Notes: generated by a model not told the origin, from the letters alone. A stretch of 64,000 nt of DNA from CAXXOK01 sp963664595 (GCA_963664595.2 CAXXOK010000010.1:868001-932000), one strand, 5' to 3'; shown: positions 35,630 to 43,845, counted from the first letter of the stretch. Numbers and translations are program-made.

Positions 35630-36850
35630 GTGTACGGCTTATTAGGGGAAAAACTGACCCATAGCTTTTCACCGCAAATTCACTCCCTTCTGGCGGCATA
35701 TGATTACCGGCTATTTGAAGTTGAACCGCGGCATGTGGACGCGTTTCTCATGAAGCGCGATTTTGAGGGAATCAACGTAACCATCCCTTACAAGAAAACC
35801 GTAATTCCCTATTGCGATACCCTGTCGGATCAGGCCCGGCGCATCGGCAGCGTGAACACCATCCTGCGAAAGCAAGATGGGTCACTTGCCGGATATAACA
35901 CCGACTACGATGGCTTTGACCGGCTGCTGGCTCAAACATCGTTCAATCCCGCCGGAAAAAAGGCGCTCATTCTGGGCAGCGGCGGATCCTCCGTGATGGT
36001 TAAAACCGTGCTGGAGGACCGGCATGCGGGCGAAATCGTGATCATCTCCCGCACAGGGGAAAACAATTACCAAAACCTGAGCCGGCATCGGGACGCAGCC
36101 CTGATCGTGAACACCACACCTGTGGGGATGTATCCCCATAACGGTGTCTCCCCCATCGATTTGGATGCTTTCCCCGCCTGCGAAGCTGTTATCGACATTA
36201 TCTACAATCCAGCCCATACCAAGCTGCTGCTTGATGCGCAAGCCCGGGGCATCCCCAGCGTCAACGGACTGCTGATGCTGGTTGCCCAGGCCAAACGTGC
36301 CGCCGAACTCTTTACAGGCACGGCGATTGAGGATGGCAGGATTGAAGAAATTACCGGGCGGATTGCCCGGCAAACGCAGAATATTGTGCTGATCGGCATG
36401 CCCGGCAGCGGAAAATCCACCGTCGGCACCCTCCTGGCAAAAGCAACCGGCAGAGTGCTTTTGGATACGGATACACTTGTTGAAAACAAATCCGGCCGCC
36501 CCATCCCCGCCATCATCGAACAGGATGGGATTGCGGCTTTCAGGCGGCTGGAAACCGAAGCACTTTCTGAGGCTGGCAAGCTAAGCGGCATGGTGATTGC
36601 CACAGGCGGCGGCATTGTAACCGTTCCGGAAAATCTGCCCTTGATCCGGCAGAACAGCGTCTGCGTGTTTCTCAACCGCGCGCCGGACCAGCTGGTCACA
36701 CACGGACGGCCGTTATCCATACAATACGGTGTGGAAACCCTGTACAAGGAACGGCTTCCACTCTACCTTGCCTGGTGCGACCGGGAAGTTGACAACAATC
36801 AAAGCATCAGTAACGTGGTTCAATCCATCAGGGAGGCGCTTGCCCTATGA
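35630..36850 (+). CDS. Fused shikimate dehydrogenase - shikimate kinase
   Basis: About 406 residues with two enzymes in one chain. The AroE half (about 1-245) has LLGEKLTHSFSPQIHSLL, EGINVTIPYKKTVIPYCD, GYNTDYDGFDRLL, ALILGSGGSSVMVKTVLEDR and DIIYNPAHTKLLLDA. The AroK half (about 250-406) has P-loop IVLIGMPGSGKSTVGTLLA, LLDTDTLVENKSG, FRRLETEAL and VIATGGGIV. It performs consecutive NADPH reduction and ATP phosphorylation of the shikimate precursor. The NADP-binding AroE motif is shortened compared with stand-alone enzymes. Start uncertain: a GTG at 35630, or a TTG at 35624 overlapping pheA. Four-base overlap with aroQ. Confidence 0.93.
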   Translation: MYGLLGEKLTHSFSPQIHSLLAAYDYRLFEVEPRHVDAFLMKRDFEGINVTIPYKKTVIPYCDTLSDQARRIGSVNTILRKQDGSLAGYNTDYDGFDRLLAQTSFNPAGKKALILGSGGSSVMVKTVLEDRHAGEIVIISRTGENNYQNLSRHRDAALIVNTTPVGMYPHNGVSPIDLDAFPACEAVIDIIYNPAHTKLLLDAQARGIPSVNGLLMLVAQAKRAAELFTGTAIEDGRIEEITGRIARQTQNIVLIGMPGSGKSTVGTLLAKATGRVLLDTDTLVENKSGRPIPAIIEQDGIAAFRRLETEALSEAGKLSGMVIATGGGIVTVPENLPLIRQNSVCVFLNRAPDQLVTHGRPLSIQYGVETLYKERLPLYLAWCDREVDNNQSISNVVQSIREALAL

Positions 36851-37287
36851 AATTACTTGTCATCAACGGCCCTAATCTAAACCTGCTGGGCATCCGGGAA
36901 CCTGATATTTACGGCAGCCAAAGCTATGCGGCACTGGTACGTCTCCTGCGCGAAGCGGCCGCATCCGTAAACGCTCGTGTGAAAATCGTACAGTCCAACC
37001 ACGAAGGCACGCTTGTGGATATCATTCAAAAAGCGCGGACAAAATACGACGGCATCGTGATCAACCCCGCCGCCTATACACACACCAGCATCGCCATTTA
37101 TGACGCGCTGAAGGCCGTCGGCCTGCCGACGGTGGAAGTGCATTTGTCTGATATTGAAAGCCGCGAAGCGTTCCGCCGCCACTCATACATTTCTCCTGCC
37201 TGTTTGCAGACCATCGCTGGAAAAGGTTTCGAAGGCTATCGGGAGGCAATCACGCTCTTATCCGGCCATATCAAAAGCCACGCGTAA
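36847..37287 (+). CDS. aroQ: Type II 3-dehydroquinate dehydratase
   Basis: 146 residues, standard type II size (dodecameric enzyme). It dehydrates 3-dehydroquinate to 3-dehydroshikimate. Signatures: INGPNLNLLGIREPDIYG (catalytic Tyr nearby), QSNHEGTLVDIIQKA, VINPAAYTHTSIAIYDAL, VEVHLSDIESREAFRRHS and the C-terminal GFEGYREAITLL. Last gene of the operon, which then holds every shikimate step. A strong terminator follows at 37450. Confidence 0.97.
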   Translation: MKLLVINGPNLNLLGIREPDIYGSQSYAALVRLLREAAASVNARVKIVQSNHEGTLVDIIQKARTKYDGIVINPAAYTHTSIAIYDALKAVGLPTVEVHLSDIESREAFRRHSYISPACLQTIAGKGFEGYREAITLLSGHIKSHA

Positions 37288-37294
37288 TTTTTTA

Positions 37295-37330
37295 TGTCAA
37301 CGCCAGGGGATTTCATCAGCGTTTACCTTG
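37295..37330 (+). repeat. Solo right end of the palindromic repeat family
   Basis: CGCCAGGGGATTTCATCAGC followed by GTTTACCTTGG matches the last ~35 bases of the full elements (for example 40098-40132) with a short internal gap and a few mismatches. No matching left end is nearby. Confidence 0.4.
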
Positions 37331-37449
37331 GCGGAGGTTTATGAAAGCCCAAATTTCCTCATCATAACGCACACACAGTAAAGGCGAGCAACAGGGGCCG
37401 CAAGCGCTATGAGACGAGCCTCGATAACGCTCCGCAATCGTTCTTTAAC

Positions 37450-37496
37450 AAACAGACCACGCGCAGTCATTCTGCGCGTGGTCTGTTTCATTTTCA
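37450..37496 (+). terminator. Terminator of the aromatic operon
   Basis: A perfect 17-bp stem, from AAACAGACC at 37450 to GGTCTGTTT ending at 37488, loop TCATT, followed by CATTTTC. No gene is present in the gap 37288-37877 beyond the repeats listed. Confidence 0.85.
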
Positions 37497-37510
37497 AACG
37501 ATATCATCCC

Positions 37511-37677
37511 CTAGGTAAGCGATGAATAAAGCGCTTGTGCGATGTTGCGTTAGGTTTTTATCAGGTTGGTGCTGCGGAACCCGAAGTCTTAGCAGGGCTA
37601 CGTCAAGGGTTCCGCAAGCCCAACCCGGTGGAAATATGACGCGTTAGCGCATAAGGGATTTATTCAGTGCTTCCCCA
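37511..37677 (+). repeat. Palindromic repeat element, copy A
   Basis: About 167 bp beginning CTAGGTAAGCGATGAATAAA and ending in a degenerate complementary TTATTCAGTGCTTCCCC. The two ~70-base halves are inverted copies of each other: the inner arm TGCTGCGGAACCC faces GGGTTCCGCAAGCCC. The central ~20 bases contain AGTCTTAGCAGGGCTACGTC. No ORF. It lies just after the aro terminator. Confidence 0.85.
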
Positions 37678-37802
37678 AGCACTACGAAGAATCGTAATCC
37701 TCTGATAGCCTTGAATCGGCCGACTTTTTACCGCAGGGGCGTTGCGTATGTGACAGCGTAACAAGCAACAAACGATTCCAAAATATCAGATTCCAAAGTA
37801 TA

Positions 37803-37823
37803 AAAAGTGGCGTTGCCACTTTT
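37803..37823 (-). terminator. Bidirectional hairpin terminator
   Basis: AAAAGTGGC-GTT-GCCACTTTT with A/T runs on both sides; on the minus strand it is followed by TTTATAC. It ends the 39895-37878 gene cluster. Confidence 0.8.
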
Positions 37824-37877
37824 AATTGTTCCGGGGCATGCGAAGAAACGAATGTTTCGTCGAACCGTTGTTTTAAA

Positions 37878-38294
37878 CTATTTGGATATATAGGAGAACT
37901 GATGCCCGCACTGCCCGCAGGTCACTTTAACCTTGCCCGCGCCGCGCGGCAGGCGAAGCCAAGATTTGCACTCGGGGCATTTGAAATAACGGTACTGCTT
38001 GCGCATCTTGAACCGGTTTCTGCGGTGTGTAACGGAGGTGCGGATTTTACCGACCTTCTGGACATAGTACTGGTTTTCCGCCCGCCGTTTCTCAAGCTTG
38101 CGGGAAAACACGCGCAGGATGGAAAGCATATAAATCGCCAACGCGATAAAGTTCAAAATATAACTTCCCACAAAGGTGGAAATCAGAATCAGCGCAAAGC
38201 CCAACCACATCATGGCAAGAGACAAGCGGTCCGCCCCATTGCGGCCTACCATTATTTTCTGAAAAGAATAGTGAATTTTATCAAGAAATTTCAT
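37878..38294 (-). CDS. Small membrane protein with C-terminal zinc ribbon, unknown function
   Basis: 138 residues. Two adjacent membrane helices (about 24-42 and 45-60), then a strongly basic linker (RRAENQYYVQKVGKIRTSVTHRRNRFKMRKQ), then a zinc-ribbon tail with CPEC near residue 113 and CGQCGHQF near 128. I do not recognise a named family. It lies 19 bases after a DnaJ-domain gene and the DUF5685 gene in the same direction; the three form a unit. The zinc ribbon on the cytoplasmic side suggests a protein- or nucleic-acid-contact role for the trio, but this is speculation. Confidence 0.75.
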   Translation of the reverse strand: MKFLDKIHYSFQKIMVGRNGADRLSLAMMWLGFALILISTFVGSYILNFIALAIYMLSILRVFSRKLEKRRAENQYYVQKVGKIRTSVTHRRNRFKMRKQYRYFKCPECKSWLRLPRGAGKVKVTCGQCGHQFSYISK

Positions 38295-38313
38295 CGTATT
38301 TATTCTCCGTTAC

Positions 38314-39045
38314 TCAGCAGCAAGCGCCCCGGCAGCAGCAATTGCAGGCAATATTAATTGCAAGGCATGTCAGGCAGGAGTTGTTGCACAACCCGCCCAT
38401 AAACCCTTGCATGGTACCGGTTTGCTGGTATCCCCGTCCGCCGGCCCGCAGTTGGTCGTAGAGCGATTGAAACGCGGGTTCATCGCCCTTCATCTGCACA
38501 GCGGCTTTGGCGTTGTTCAATGCGGATACCCTGTTTCCCTGCATAACATCGGTCATCGCGCTCCAGTAATACCAGGCCGCGGTGCGGTTCATGATTCCGG
38601 ATAGAATCTGCCGGGCCCTCGCCGCGTTGCGATCCGCAAGCGCATCCTCAACGCTTTTCAACTGAGGGTTCATTTCCGTATACGTTGCATAGGTGGTATA
38701 TTGCTGCCGCTGATTGCTTCGGAAAAACTCATCAAACCCATACCCGAACGGATTGGCGTTGCCGGTTCCACGATAGCCGCCATAGGAATATTGCTGACCG
38801 CTGCCGTACCCCGCGTATTGCCCTGATTGGCCGTACGCTCCGTAGGACTGCTGCTGCGGTTCTCCCTTGTGCTTGATCAATATATTATACGCTTCGTTGA
38901 TTTCCCTCATCTTTGCTTCGGCCGCCGCGCTGCCGCCGTTTAAATCCGGATGATATTTTTTGGCAAGCTTACGGTACGCTGCCTTGATTTCGTCATCGGT
39001 AGCGGTTGTGGGAACGCCCAAAACCTCATACGGACTTTTGTTCAT
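38314..39045 (-). CDS. DnaJ-domain protein with Cys-rich tail
   Basis: 243 residues. The J domain at about 3-65 carries SPYEVLGVPTTATDDEIKAAYRKLAKKYHPDLNGG, with the HPD motif intact, so it should stimulate an Hsp70. A Gly/Tyr/Gln-rich linker (about 70-125) follows, then a short TPR-like helical segment (DALADRNAARARQILSGI). The last ~30 residues are Cys-rich (CNNSCLTCLAINIACNCCCRGACC), which could bind metal or be acylated. It starts at 39045 (AAGGAGA upstream) and overlaps the end of the DUF5685 gene by 20 bases. It is not a full DnaJ: there is no central CxxCxGxG zinc domain. Confidence 0.88.
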   Translation of the reverse strand: MNKSPYEVLGVPTTATDDEIKAAYRKLAKKYHPDLNGGSAAAEAKMREINEAYNILIKHKGEPQQQSYGAYGQSGQYAGYGSGQQYSYGGYRGTGNANPFGYGFDEFFRSNQRQQYTTYATYTEMNPQLKSVEDALADRNAARARQILSGIMNRTAAWYYWSAMTDVMQGNRVSALNNAKAAVQMKGDEPAFQSLYDQLRAGGRGYQQTGTMQGFMGGLCNNSCLTCLAINIACNCCCRGACC

Positions 39046-39895
39046 GCTCTGTCTCCTTGTTTTTTCCCTGTGCGCGCTTTGTTTTACAGGTTTTTTGCCT
39101 GTAGCGCATCCAAACCCCCGAGTACAGTACGTTTCTGAGAATCGAAAGATGATTTTCCAACGGCATCGTTTCGAAGATATCGGTGCACTCCGCAATCATC
39201 ATCAGCAGGCTGTCCTCACAAAAGGCTTCAAAGGATTCCTGCTTTTGGTATCCCTTCAGGGCGTTATAGCGTCCCTTCCGGAGATCATCCTTCAGATCGT
39301 CATAGGCGTCCATCAGATAGATAAACCGTCCCAGGCTTTGGCCCAGTGTGCGCAGATCCTCCTGCCAATAATCCTCGCGGTAGGCAAAGATTTCCCCCAA
39401 TATTTCCCCGGACAGGTTGATGGGCACATCAATATCGCTGCCGTTTTGGGCTTCATAAGCCTGTACCGCCCGGACCGCTTTCTCTATCCGCTTCGTTTTT
39501 TCGGGGTAACGCTGCTGCACCTGCTCATAGGGCTTTTTCAGCGCCGCTATTCCGGCCCTGCTGCGCAGGGTGCCGTCGTCCGCCCTGTCGTCCATGTTTT
39601 TCTGATAGGCCAGCAGGATGGTCATATCGGCACAATACGCGCTGATTTCACTGCTGACATACGTCCTTCGCCTGAGCGGATGGGTAAGGCAGCGTCCGCT
39701 TTGTTCCTCTTCATCAGGCTCGTACAAAGAGCTTAAGAGGATCAGCAGAAACGTCATGTCGTTGTTCAGCGTTAAGCGGCTGATATTTCCATAGCGATGC
39801 TCAAGCGAGCGGCAAAGGCCGCAATAATAGTGCTGATATTGTTCCTGCTCCTCTTTGGACAGGGCATTGTAATCGGCCGTTACATAGCCAAACAT
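39026..39895 (-). CDS. DUF5685-family protein
   Basis: 289 residues. It begins MFGYVTADYNALSKEEQEQYQHYYCGLCRSL, the family hallmark with YCGLC. Asp-rich motifs DDRADD (about residue 101) and DAYDDLKDD (about 197) within long helices recall isoprenoid-synthase-like all-alpha folds, although no such activity is established for the family as far as I know. The C-terminus is basic. First gene of the unit with DnaJ and zinc-ribbon proteins. Function unknown. Confidence 0.82.
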   Translation of the reverse strand: MFGYVTADYNALSKEEQEQYQHYYCGLCRSLEHRYGNISRLTLNNDMTFLLILLSSLYEPDEEEQSGRCLTHPLRRRTYVSSEISAYCADMTILLAYQKNMDDRADDGTLRSRAGIAALKKPYEQVQQRYPEKTKRIEKAVRAVQAYEAQNGSDIDVPINLSGEILGEIFAYREDYWQEDLRTLGQSLGRFIYLMDAYDDLKDDLRKGRYNALKGYQKQESFEAFCEDSLLMMIAECTDIFETMPLENHLSILRNVLYSGVWMRYRQKTCKTKRAQGKNKETEHEQKSV

Positions 39896-39964
39896 CAGGG
39901 TCAGCTCCCATGTCTCACATTTCGGCAGTCACTGGCATCCATGCAGAAAAGCAACTGCACCTTT

Positions 39965-40132
39965 CCAGGTAAGCGATGAATAAAACGTTTGTGCGATGGT
40001 GCGTTAGATTTTTACCGGGTTGGGGCTGCGGAGCCCGAAGTAGTAGCAGCGCTACATCAAGGGTTCCGCAAGCCCAACCCGGCGGAAATATGACGCGCCA
40101 GCGCATCAGGGATTTGTTCAGCGCTTACCTAG
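39965..40132 (+). repeat. Palindromic repeat element, copy B
   Basis: 168 bp from CCAGGTAAGCGATGAATAAA to GTTCAGCGCTTACCTAG. The halves align as inverted repeats along ~70 bases, with inner arms CCGGGTTGGGGCTGCGGA and TCCGCAAGCCCAACCCGG nearly perfect. The centre is GAAGTAGTAGCAGCGCTACA. It lies in the 332-base gap between the thioesterase and DUF5685 genes, which otherwise holds nothing recognisable. Confidence 0.88.
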
Positions 40133-40227
40133 TATACCATACATGCCTGCGATGCAAAACCGCAAGCATGTAACAAAAGGGTTTCTCTTGTATTTTCCTA
40201 TGGGTGGGTATGCTCCCGGGCGCTTCG

Positions 40228-40623
40228 TCAATCTCCTACAATAAAGCCGTTCGCTGTCATCAGGGCAATGAGCGACTGCTTATCATCATACACTTCCATC
40301 TGATACAGCCCCATCTTGGCGCCCTTCGTAACGCATTTTGCCTTGGCATACAGGATGGAGCCCTTACCGGGTCTCAAGTACGTGATATCTGCGCTGCGGT
40401 TGACCATTTTTGCCCCAAAGGCGTTGGCGGCCACGGCAAACGCCGTATCGCACAGGGTAAATATTGCGCCACCCTGTACAACGCCGTTTGCATTTAAATG
40501 CTTCTCTGTAATCGGCATCGACAGGCAGGCCTCGTCTTTTCCGACCGAATCGATATGAATACCGCATCGCTCTGTCGCAAAACGGTCTTTGATGAACAGT
40601 GCCTGTACTTCTTCCAGTGTCAT
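40228..40623 (-). CDS. PaaI-type hotdog thioesterase
   Basis: 131 residues, a single hotdog domain hydrolysing acyl-CoA thioesters. NANGVVQGGAIFTLCDTAFAVAANAFG carries the conserved helix with the catalytic Asp, and NRSADITYLRPGKGSILYAKAKC forms the following strands. It is cytosolic and tetrameric in relatives. It stands alone between a repeat element and the DUF5317/HD-GYP genes. Substrate unknown. Confidence 0.9.
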   Translation of the reverse strand: MTLEEVQALFIKDRFATERCGIHIDSVGKDEACLSMPITEKHLNANGVVQGGAIFTLCDTAFAVAANAFGAKMVNRSADITYLRPGKGSILYAKAKCVTKGAKMGLYQMEVYDDKQSLIALMTANGFIVGD

Positions 40624-40697
40624 GCTTTCATCCCTTCACAATCCGGCAGGCCCGGATAGCTGCCACCGTCCGTATACCTTCAAACCGGATTAATCCA

Positions 40698-41312
40698 TCA
40701 TTTCCGTTCCGGGTTACTGCCATACTCCGGTTTCTGTGGTTTGTTTTTTGCCGAATGGCTCTCCATTTTCTCCGTGTGCATCCATCCGCAGAATAGCGCC
40801 CCGCATCCCAAACCCAACAGTACGTCGCCGATGCTGGCAAACCCGCCGATACGCTTGATCGGTATCAGAATGATATCACCCAGAAACCAGAATGGATCGG
40901 TTGCCTTTGCGATTGTATACCGGAAATACTCTCCCGATTCTATCCGCGCAATCGTCGCCGCCATCTCCGGCATTAATCTGGCATAAGGCGTTACCGGCAT
41001 CCGAAAGCCAAAGAGCGCGATTACAAAGAAATTCAGCAGACAGGCGACGAAAACAATCCAGATTGCTCTGGATTTTCGGTTTAGAAAACAAAAAGTGAAG
41101 AGCAGCAGGTATTCTATCACAACAAGGCCCCAGTGCCACTGTGAAACCGGTGCGGTAATAACAGTACGCAAAAACGGAGCCGCCGCTTCCAGCAATAATG
41201 CCGCAATCGGCAGGCCCAACGCCTTCGTTGTTTGGTTCTTAATATTGGAAAGCTTTCCCCCCGTCAGATAGCCTACGGGAATGGAAATCAAAAGGAAGGC
41301 CACGATGATCAT
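40698..41312 (-). CDS. DUF5317-like integral membrane protein
   Basis: 204 residues with about five to six hydrophobic segments and little else (start IIVAFLLISIPVGYLTGG; then ALGLPIAALLLEAAAPFL, IEYLLLFTFCFLNR, AIWIVFVACLLNFFVIALFGFRMPV). The pattern and length fit the DUF5317 family that often neighbours HD-GYP genes. It overlaps the HD-GYP gene by four bases, so they are co-translated. Function unknown; sensing or supporting the HD-GYP membrane domain is possible. Confidence 0.7.
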   Translation of the reverse strand: MIIVAFLLISIPVGYLTGGKLSNIKNQTTKALGLPIAALLLEAAAPFLRTVITAPVSQWHWGLVVIEYLLLFTFCFLNRKSRAIWIVFVACLLNFFVIALFGFRMPVTPYARLMPEMAATIARIESGEYFRYTIAKATDPFWFLGDIILIPIKRIGGFASIGDVLLGLGCGALFCGWMHTEKMESHSAKNKPQKPEYGSNPERK

Positions 41313-42616
41313 GCCGTTGTCTCTTGGCTTTGCGTCATTCTCGGATTTTCCTGTTCATACAGGCTGCTTTTCATGGCACAAACAACCTCCGGATGAAACT
41401 GCTTGCCGCTTTCCTTCTCCAAAATCGTCATAGCGACCTGGGTAGACATCGCCGTACGGTACGGACGGTCGCTTGTCATCGCGTCAAACGCGTCTGCCAC
41501 ACCCAGAATATACGCTTCAAATGAAACCTTGGTATGATCAAATCCATCGGGATAGCCGCCGCCCTCATACCGCTCATGGTGGTGACGGATCATCTCTGTG
41601 ATCTCTTCGGAAATTCCAACCCGCTTCACGGTTTCCACGCCGATCAGGGGATGCTCCTGTATCCGTTTTTGCTCTTCCAGCGTTAAGCGGCTTGGTTTTT
41701 GGAGAATCGTTTCTTCGATACCAATTTTCCCGATATCGTGCAGCAGCGCAGCGATTTCAATCTGTTTGATCTTTGCGTTTGAAAAATGCAGCTGCCTGGC
41801 AATCTGCACCGCCAGTGCGCTCACACGGCGCGAATGGCCCTCCGTGTAGCGGTCTTTTGCTTCCATAGAGGATACAAACGCTTCGATCAACCGCATGTGC
41901 TGTACCTGCGACTCGATATACAGCGACCAGGCGTAGCGCGCCAGCAGAAGCGGAAAGAGCATAATCATCGCAATCCAATGTCCGCCGTCCATTTTGAAAA
42001 GCCACGCCATCAACACGCCGAGCGGCATCGCAAATAAAACATTGGGTAAAATGTTCTTAATCGTATGCAATGCATCCGATATCTTCATTTTCCGGTTGAT
42101 AATGAAAAAAATCATGATCACCGTGCTGTTGAGCAAAAAAGTTAAAATCGTAAACAACCCTGCCGGCAGAATTACGCGCGGCAGCATTTCTCCCTGAAAG
42201 CCCGTGTTGCCGAAAACAAGAATGCCCGGCACAAAAATGGCAATCATCAGGTTGGCCGTATTGAATGTTGTTTTAATAAACGGTGTGTTTAATATGTGAT
42301 GGTACTTATTGTTCAGCTTCTTCACTACAAACAGCGAGCTGATAAAGTAAATCACCATGGCGGCATACGGGCCCTTCACAATCACCGCTGCCAGAATGCT
42401 GATTACAGAAATATCCAGCGCCTGCTGTTTGGATGATATAACGATCGGCAGGGAGCAACAGCAAACACACAAAATGATTAAGCAAATCATTTGCTGAAAC
42501 TCCAGCCAAAGGTCGGCTTGATTGATGGAGAGTATGTATTGGTAGCCAGCATATCCCAAAAGAGCCAAACCCGTCAACGATATAAAGCCCAGATATGCTT
42601 TAGCCCCCTTGGTCAC
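41309..42616 (-). CDS. Membrane HD-GYP phosphodiesterase
   Basis: 435 residues. The N-terminal ~215 residues carry seven or so membrane helices; the C-terminal HD-GYP domain (about 240-410) has HSRRVSALAVQIA, AALLHDIGKIGI, HPLIGVETVKRV, HHERYEGGGYPDG (the GYP signature) and DAFDAMTSDRPYR. It probably hydrolyses cyclic di-GMP (or a related dinucleotide) in response to a membrane signal. I place the start at a GTG (42616), because GGGAGG stands eight bases before it; the ATG at 42646 includes that ribosome site within the coding frame. Co-translated with the DUF5317-like gene. Confidence 0.9.
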   Translation of the reverse strand: MTKGAKAYLGFISLTGLALLGYAGYQYILSINQADLWLEFQQMICLIILCVCCCSLPIVISSKQQALDISVISILAAVIVKGPYAAMVIYFISSLFVVKKLNNKYHHILNTPFIKTTFNTANLMIAIFVPGILVFGNTGFQGEMLPRVILPAGLFTILTFLLNSTVIMIFFIINRKMKISDALHTIKNILPNVLFAMPLGVLMAWLFKMDGGHWIAMIMLFPLLLARYAWSLYIESQVQHMRLIEAFVSSMEAKDRYTEGHSRRVSALAVQIARQLHFSNAKIKQIEIAALLHDIGKIGIEETILQKPSRLTLEEQKRIQEHPLIGVETVKRVGISEEITEMIRHHHERYEGGGYPDGFDHTKVSFEAYILGVADAFDAMTSDRPYRTAMSTQVAMTILEKESGKQFHPEVVCAMKSSLYEQENPRMTQSQETTA

Positions 42617-42725
42617 ATATTTCACCTCCCATGTGATCAAAATCAATTGAATGAAAACAGATCTGTCACGCCCGGACTCGTTTTACTTAACGGTTTCCCC
42701 CCCGTTAAATAAACCTGCTACTCCA

Positions 42726-42803
42726 TTAGATCCAAGTGATATAAGCGCCACAAGAGAGAACCAGGGCTACCAATGCGCTAACGGCCATGACGATCTTTTT
42801 CAC
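42726..42803 (-). CDS. 25-residue hydrophobic peptide
   Basis: A GTG-started small reading frame with a full AAGGAGG ribosome site eight bases upstream. The product is a two-lysine N-terminus followed by one hydrophobic stretch (MKKIVMAVSALVALVLSC, then GAYITWI), so it is a single-span membrane peptide or a minimal signal/lipobox-like sequence with Cys18. It lies in the 282-base gap between the unknown 232-residue protein (42899) and the HD-GYP gene (42616), on their strand. Existence is supported only by the ribosome site and composition. Confidence 0.5.
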   Translation of the reverse strand: MKKIVMAVSALVALVLSCGAYITWI

Positions 42804-42898
42804 GGATATAGCCTCCTTATGAGTGGCTCCAGCCATTCACTGTTAGGCCAGGCTTATATTCCGCTTCGCTATGCTATCAGGCATGAACAGACCTGTTT

Positions 42899-43597
42899 TC
42901 AACCGCTTTCATGGGCCATAAATGTCAGCTTCCTGTTTATGGCGGACAGGGTGGAACGGATTACGGTTTGGGTTTCGTCGTGATTGTAAACCGCACTTCC
43001 GACCAGCATGGTGGTTCTATCTGCGCCGGAGCACTCAATGGCGGTCAATGCAACACGTGTTCCGGCGATTTGAATTTGCTCAACAGAGAGCAAGATAAAC
43101 ACATTTTGAATATTGAAGAAATTATTGATGGCATCCAGCGTTGCCATGGAAGCCGCCCGCATACGCTGGGCGAATGAATTTCCTGATGAATAGCTGCCTT
43201 CGTATTCCTTGTCTCCAAACCGAAGGGATACTTTCACAGTGTACTGATGGTTTTGCACGGTTTGCCATACGCCGCATACGGAGAAACGCTGTGCCGCCTC
43301 CTGCTGAGAAAGGCACTCATCCGAATCCAGTTCCGGCCTTGCGATCGGATCGGAGGGTATCTGCGCGATGCTGATAATCCGGTGATCAATTCGGATGTCG
43401 AAAGCGCTGGCCAAGGCAGATTGCACGTCGCGGGCAATCTGTTTGGGGTTGCGGTTTTGACTTCCCAATATATGGATTTCTCTGATACTGCCATCTTCTG
43501 CGATGTCTACATTTGCCGCAAAAACACCGGTAAGGTGCGATAGCAGTTCCCGATATCTTTCTTTCAGGTTATCGTTTTTTCCCTGAGATTGTTCCAT
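42899..43597 (-). CDS. Conserved-looking protein of unknown function beside HD-GYP
   Basis: 232 residues, soluble, no signal peptide. The first part (about 10-95) is an alpha/beta unit, INHL-free and basic, with EIHILGSQNRNPKQIARDVQSALASAFDIRIDHRIISIAQI. After a variable linker comes a second unit (about 110-230): VKVSLRFGDKEYEGSYSSG, ASMATLDAINNFF, LTAIECSGADRTTMLVGSAVY. The second unit has the feel of a small-molecule-binding alpha/beta dimer domain. I cannot name a family. The start at 43597 has AAGGAGA; the frame opens earlier without one. First gene of the HD-GYP cluster, so a regulatory role is likely but unproven. Confidence 0.75.
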   Translation of the reverse strand: MEQSQGKNDNLKERYRELLSHLTGVFAANVDIAEDGSIREIHILGSQNRNPKQIARDVQSALASAFDIRIDHRIISIAQIPSDPIARPELDSDECLSQQEAAQRFSVCGVWQTVQNHQYTVKVSLRFGDKEYEGSYSSGNSFAQRMRAASMATLDAINNFFNIQNVFILLSVEQIQIAGTRVALTAIECSGADRTTMLVGSAVYNHDETQTVIRSTLSAINRKLTFMAHESG

Positions 43598-43845
43598 ACT
43601 ATATCTCCTTGTGATTCTCAACGTCTGTTAACAACTCACTGGTACGTATTATAGTTTATTATCCAAACAATTGCAACATTATAATCGAAATGCCGATTAT
43701 AGGGCCTAGGATTCTTCTAATGGTTCACAATTCCCGAAGGAGAACTGCCTGATTTTCTGTTAAGATTTTATGACAAACTTTTTACGGATATCAGCCGTAT
43801 ATTAAGCACAGCAACGACCAGCGAAAGGGCTGTTTCTACGAACCG

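Noticed and set aside
37511..37677. CRISPR array
   Set aside because: The repeats are single, long, self-complementary and dispersed, not short direct repeats with regular unique spacers; no cas genes are present.
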